Positions 5,333 to 5,409 of a DNA stretch of 5,409 nt are shown here, in pieces. How positions within the stretch are numbered: the first letter of the stretch is position 1; each line of letters starts with the position of its first letter. The stretch spans positions 1 through 5,409 of the forward strand of contig JAAUYW010000076.1 of assembly GCA_014804915.1 (NCBI GenBank). The letters run 5' to 3'. A program made the translations under genes and the position numbers. The stretch is from Desulfovibrio sp. (lineage in GTDB: Bacteria > Desulfobacterota > Desulfovibrionia > Desulfovibrionales > Desulfovibrionaceae). The notes below the pieces were generated by a model. The model saw only the letters and a list, made by a program, of their open reading frames with translations, did not search any database and was not told where the DNA came from.

Positions 5333-5409
5333 ATGTCCAGTTTTAACCAGAATGCAATTAAGCACAAGACCACATTGTTGAACTTGGCGGCGGAGCTTGG
5401 CAATGTTTC
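5333..5409 (+). CDS. Insertion-sequence transposase, N-terminal 25 residues (runs off the right edge)
   Basis: The ATG at 5333 begins a frame that is open to the window end. Its start, HKTTLLNLAAELGNVS (residues 11 to about 26, the last codon incomplete), matches the beginning of a helix-turn-helix domain seen in a family of DDE transposases related to IS481/IS3. In that family the next residues usually read SKACKVMG-type. GGGAG at 5323-5327 is the likely ribosome-binding site, spaced 5 nt from the ATG. The DDE catalytic core is not in the window, so intactness and exact IS family cannot be judged. The assignment rests on a short but distinctive N-terminus. Confidence 0.65.
   Translation, partial: MSSFNQNAIKHKTTLLNLAAELGNV

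Larger units (their letters stand above)
5223..5409 (+). mobile_element. Left end of an insertion sequence (IS3/IS481-superfamily-like), truncated by the window edge
   Basis: A transposase gene starts at 5333 and is preceded by about 110 bp of leader that belongs with it. The left tip is placed tentatively at the TGTAGTAG of 5223, since these families often end in TG; the right end, terminal inverted repeat and target duplication lie outside the window. GACTTGACCTGACA (5235-5248) looks like part of a terminal repeat or transposase-binding site. The exact border could be shifted by several bases, and the adjacent palindrome at 5192-5218 may be the target or part of the element. Confidence 0.55.

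Noticed and set aside
5095..5403. Minus-strand open frame of 102 codons across the palindromes and IS leader
   Set aside because: It is antisense to the transposase start and crosses the palindromes and the structured leader. No ribosome-binding site or domain is evident, so coding is not supported.
1..5409. CRISPR array inside the window
   Set aside because: I saw no series of regularly spaced direct repeats of about 28-37 bp; the non-coding stretches are too short or contain only single palindromes.

Overview
The window carries a minus-strand type III CRISPR-Cas effector operon, best matched to subtype III-D, that runs off the left edge. Beside it are a divergent plus-strand MFS transporter gene and the left end of an insertion sequence that runs off the right edge. 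The DNA is of moderate-to-high GC (by eye) with bacterial-type Shine-Dalgarno sites. A mid-GC Gram-negative host (Proteobacteria or Desulfobacterota) is my inference; no single feature here fixes the taxon.

Layout, in the direction of operon transcription (right to left): cas6 (3806-2937) encodes the crRNA-processing endonuclease. cas10 (2869-1277) is a short, HD-less Cas10 with an intact GGDD polymerase motif. A Csm3-like cas7 (1284-625) encodes the backbone subunit, with the presumed target-RNA-cleaving Asp in place. csx10 (628 to beyond base 1) is the III-D-type large RAMP and is seen only as its first 209 residues. cas10/cas7 overlap by 8 nt and cas7/csx10 by 4 nt, so these three are probably translationally coupled; cas6 is separated from cas10 by 67 nt. 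Together they give crRNA maturation, the Cas7/Csx10 crRNA-binding filament, and a Cas10 that should signal by cyclic oligoadenylate but has no DNase HD domain. No CRISPR array, adaptation genes or cOA-activated effector lie inside the window; remaining subunits such as a small subunit, further Cas7 copies, or Csx19 would be expected beyond the left edge.

A 69-bp intergenic region (3807-3875) separates cas6 from a divergent 12-TM MFS transporter gene (3876-5018) of the YbjJ-like type. Neither gene has a clear Shine-Dalgarno site. There is no direct evidence that the transporter takes part in defence.

From 5019 to 5332 there is no convincing gene. The stretch holds two long perfect palindromes about 100 bp apart (5092-5116 and 5192-5218), which look like the ends of a dispersed intergenic repeat unit. 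It then holds the left end of an insertion sequence, whose transposase begins at 5333 and is cut by the window edge. The transposase leader can fold into a three-way-junction RNA whose closing stem ends exactly at the start codon and covers part of the ribosome-binding site. This is a plausible device to block expression from read-through transcripts.
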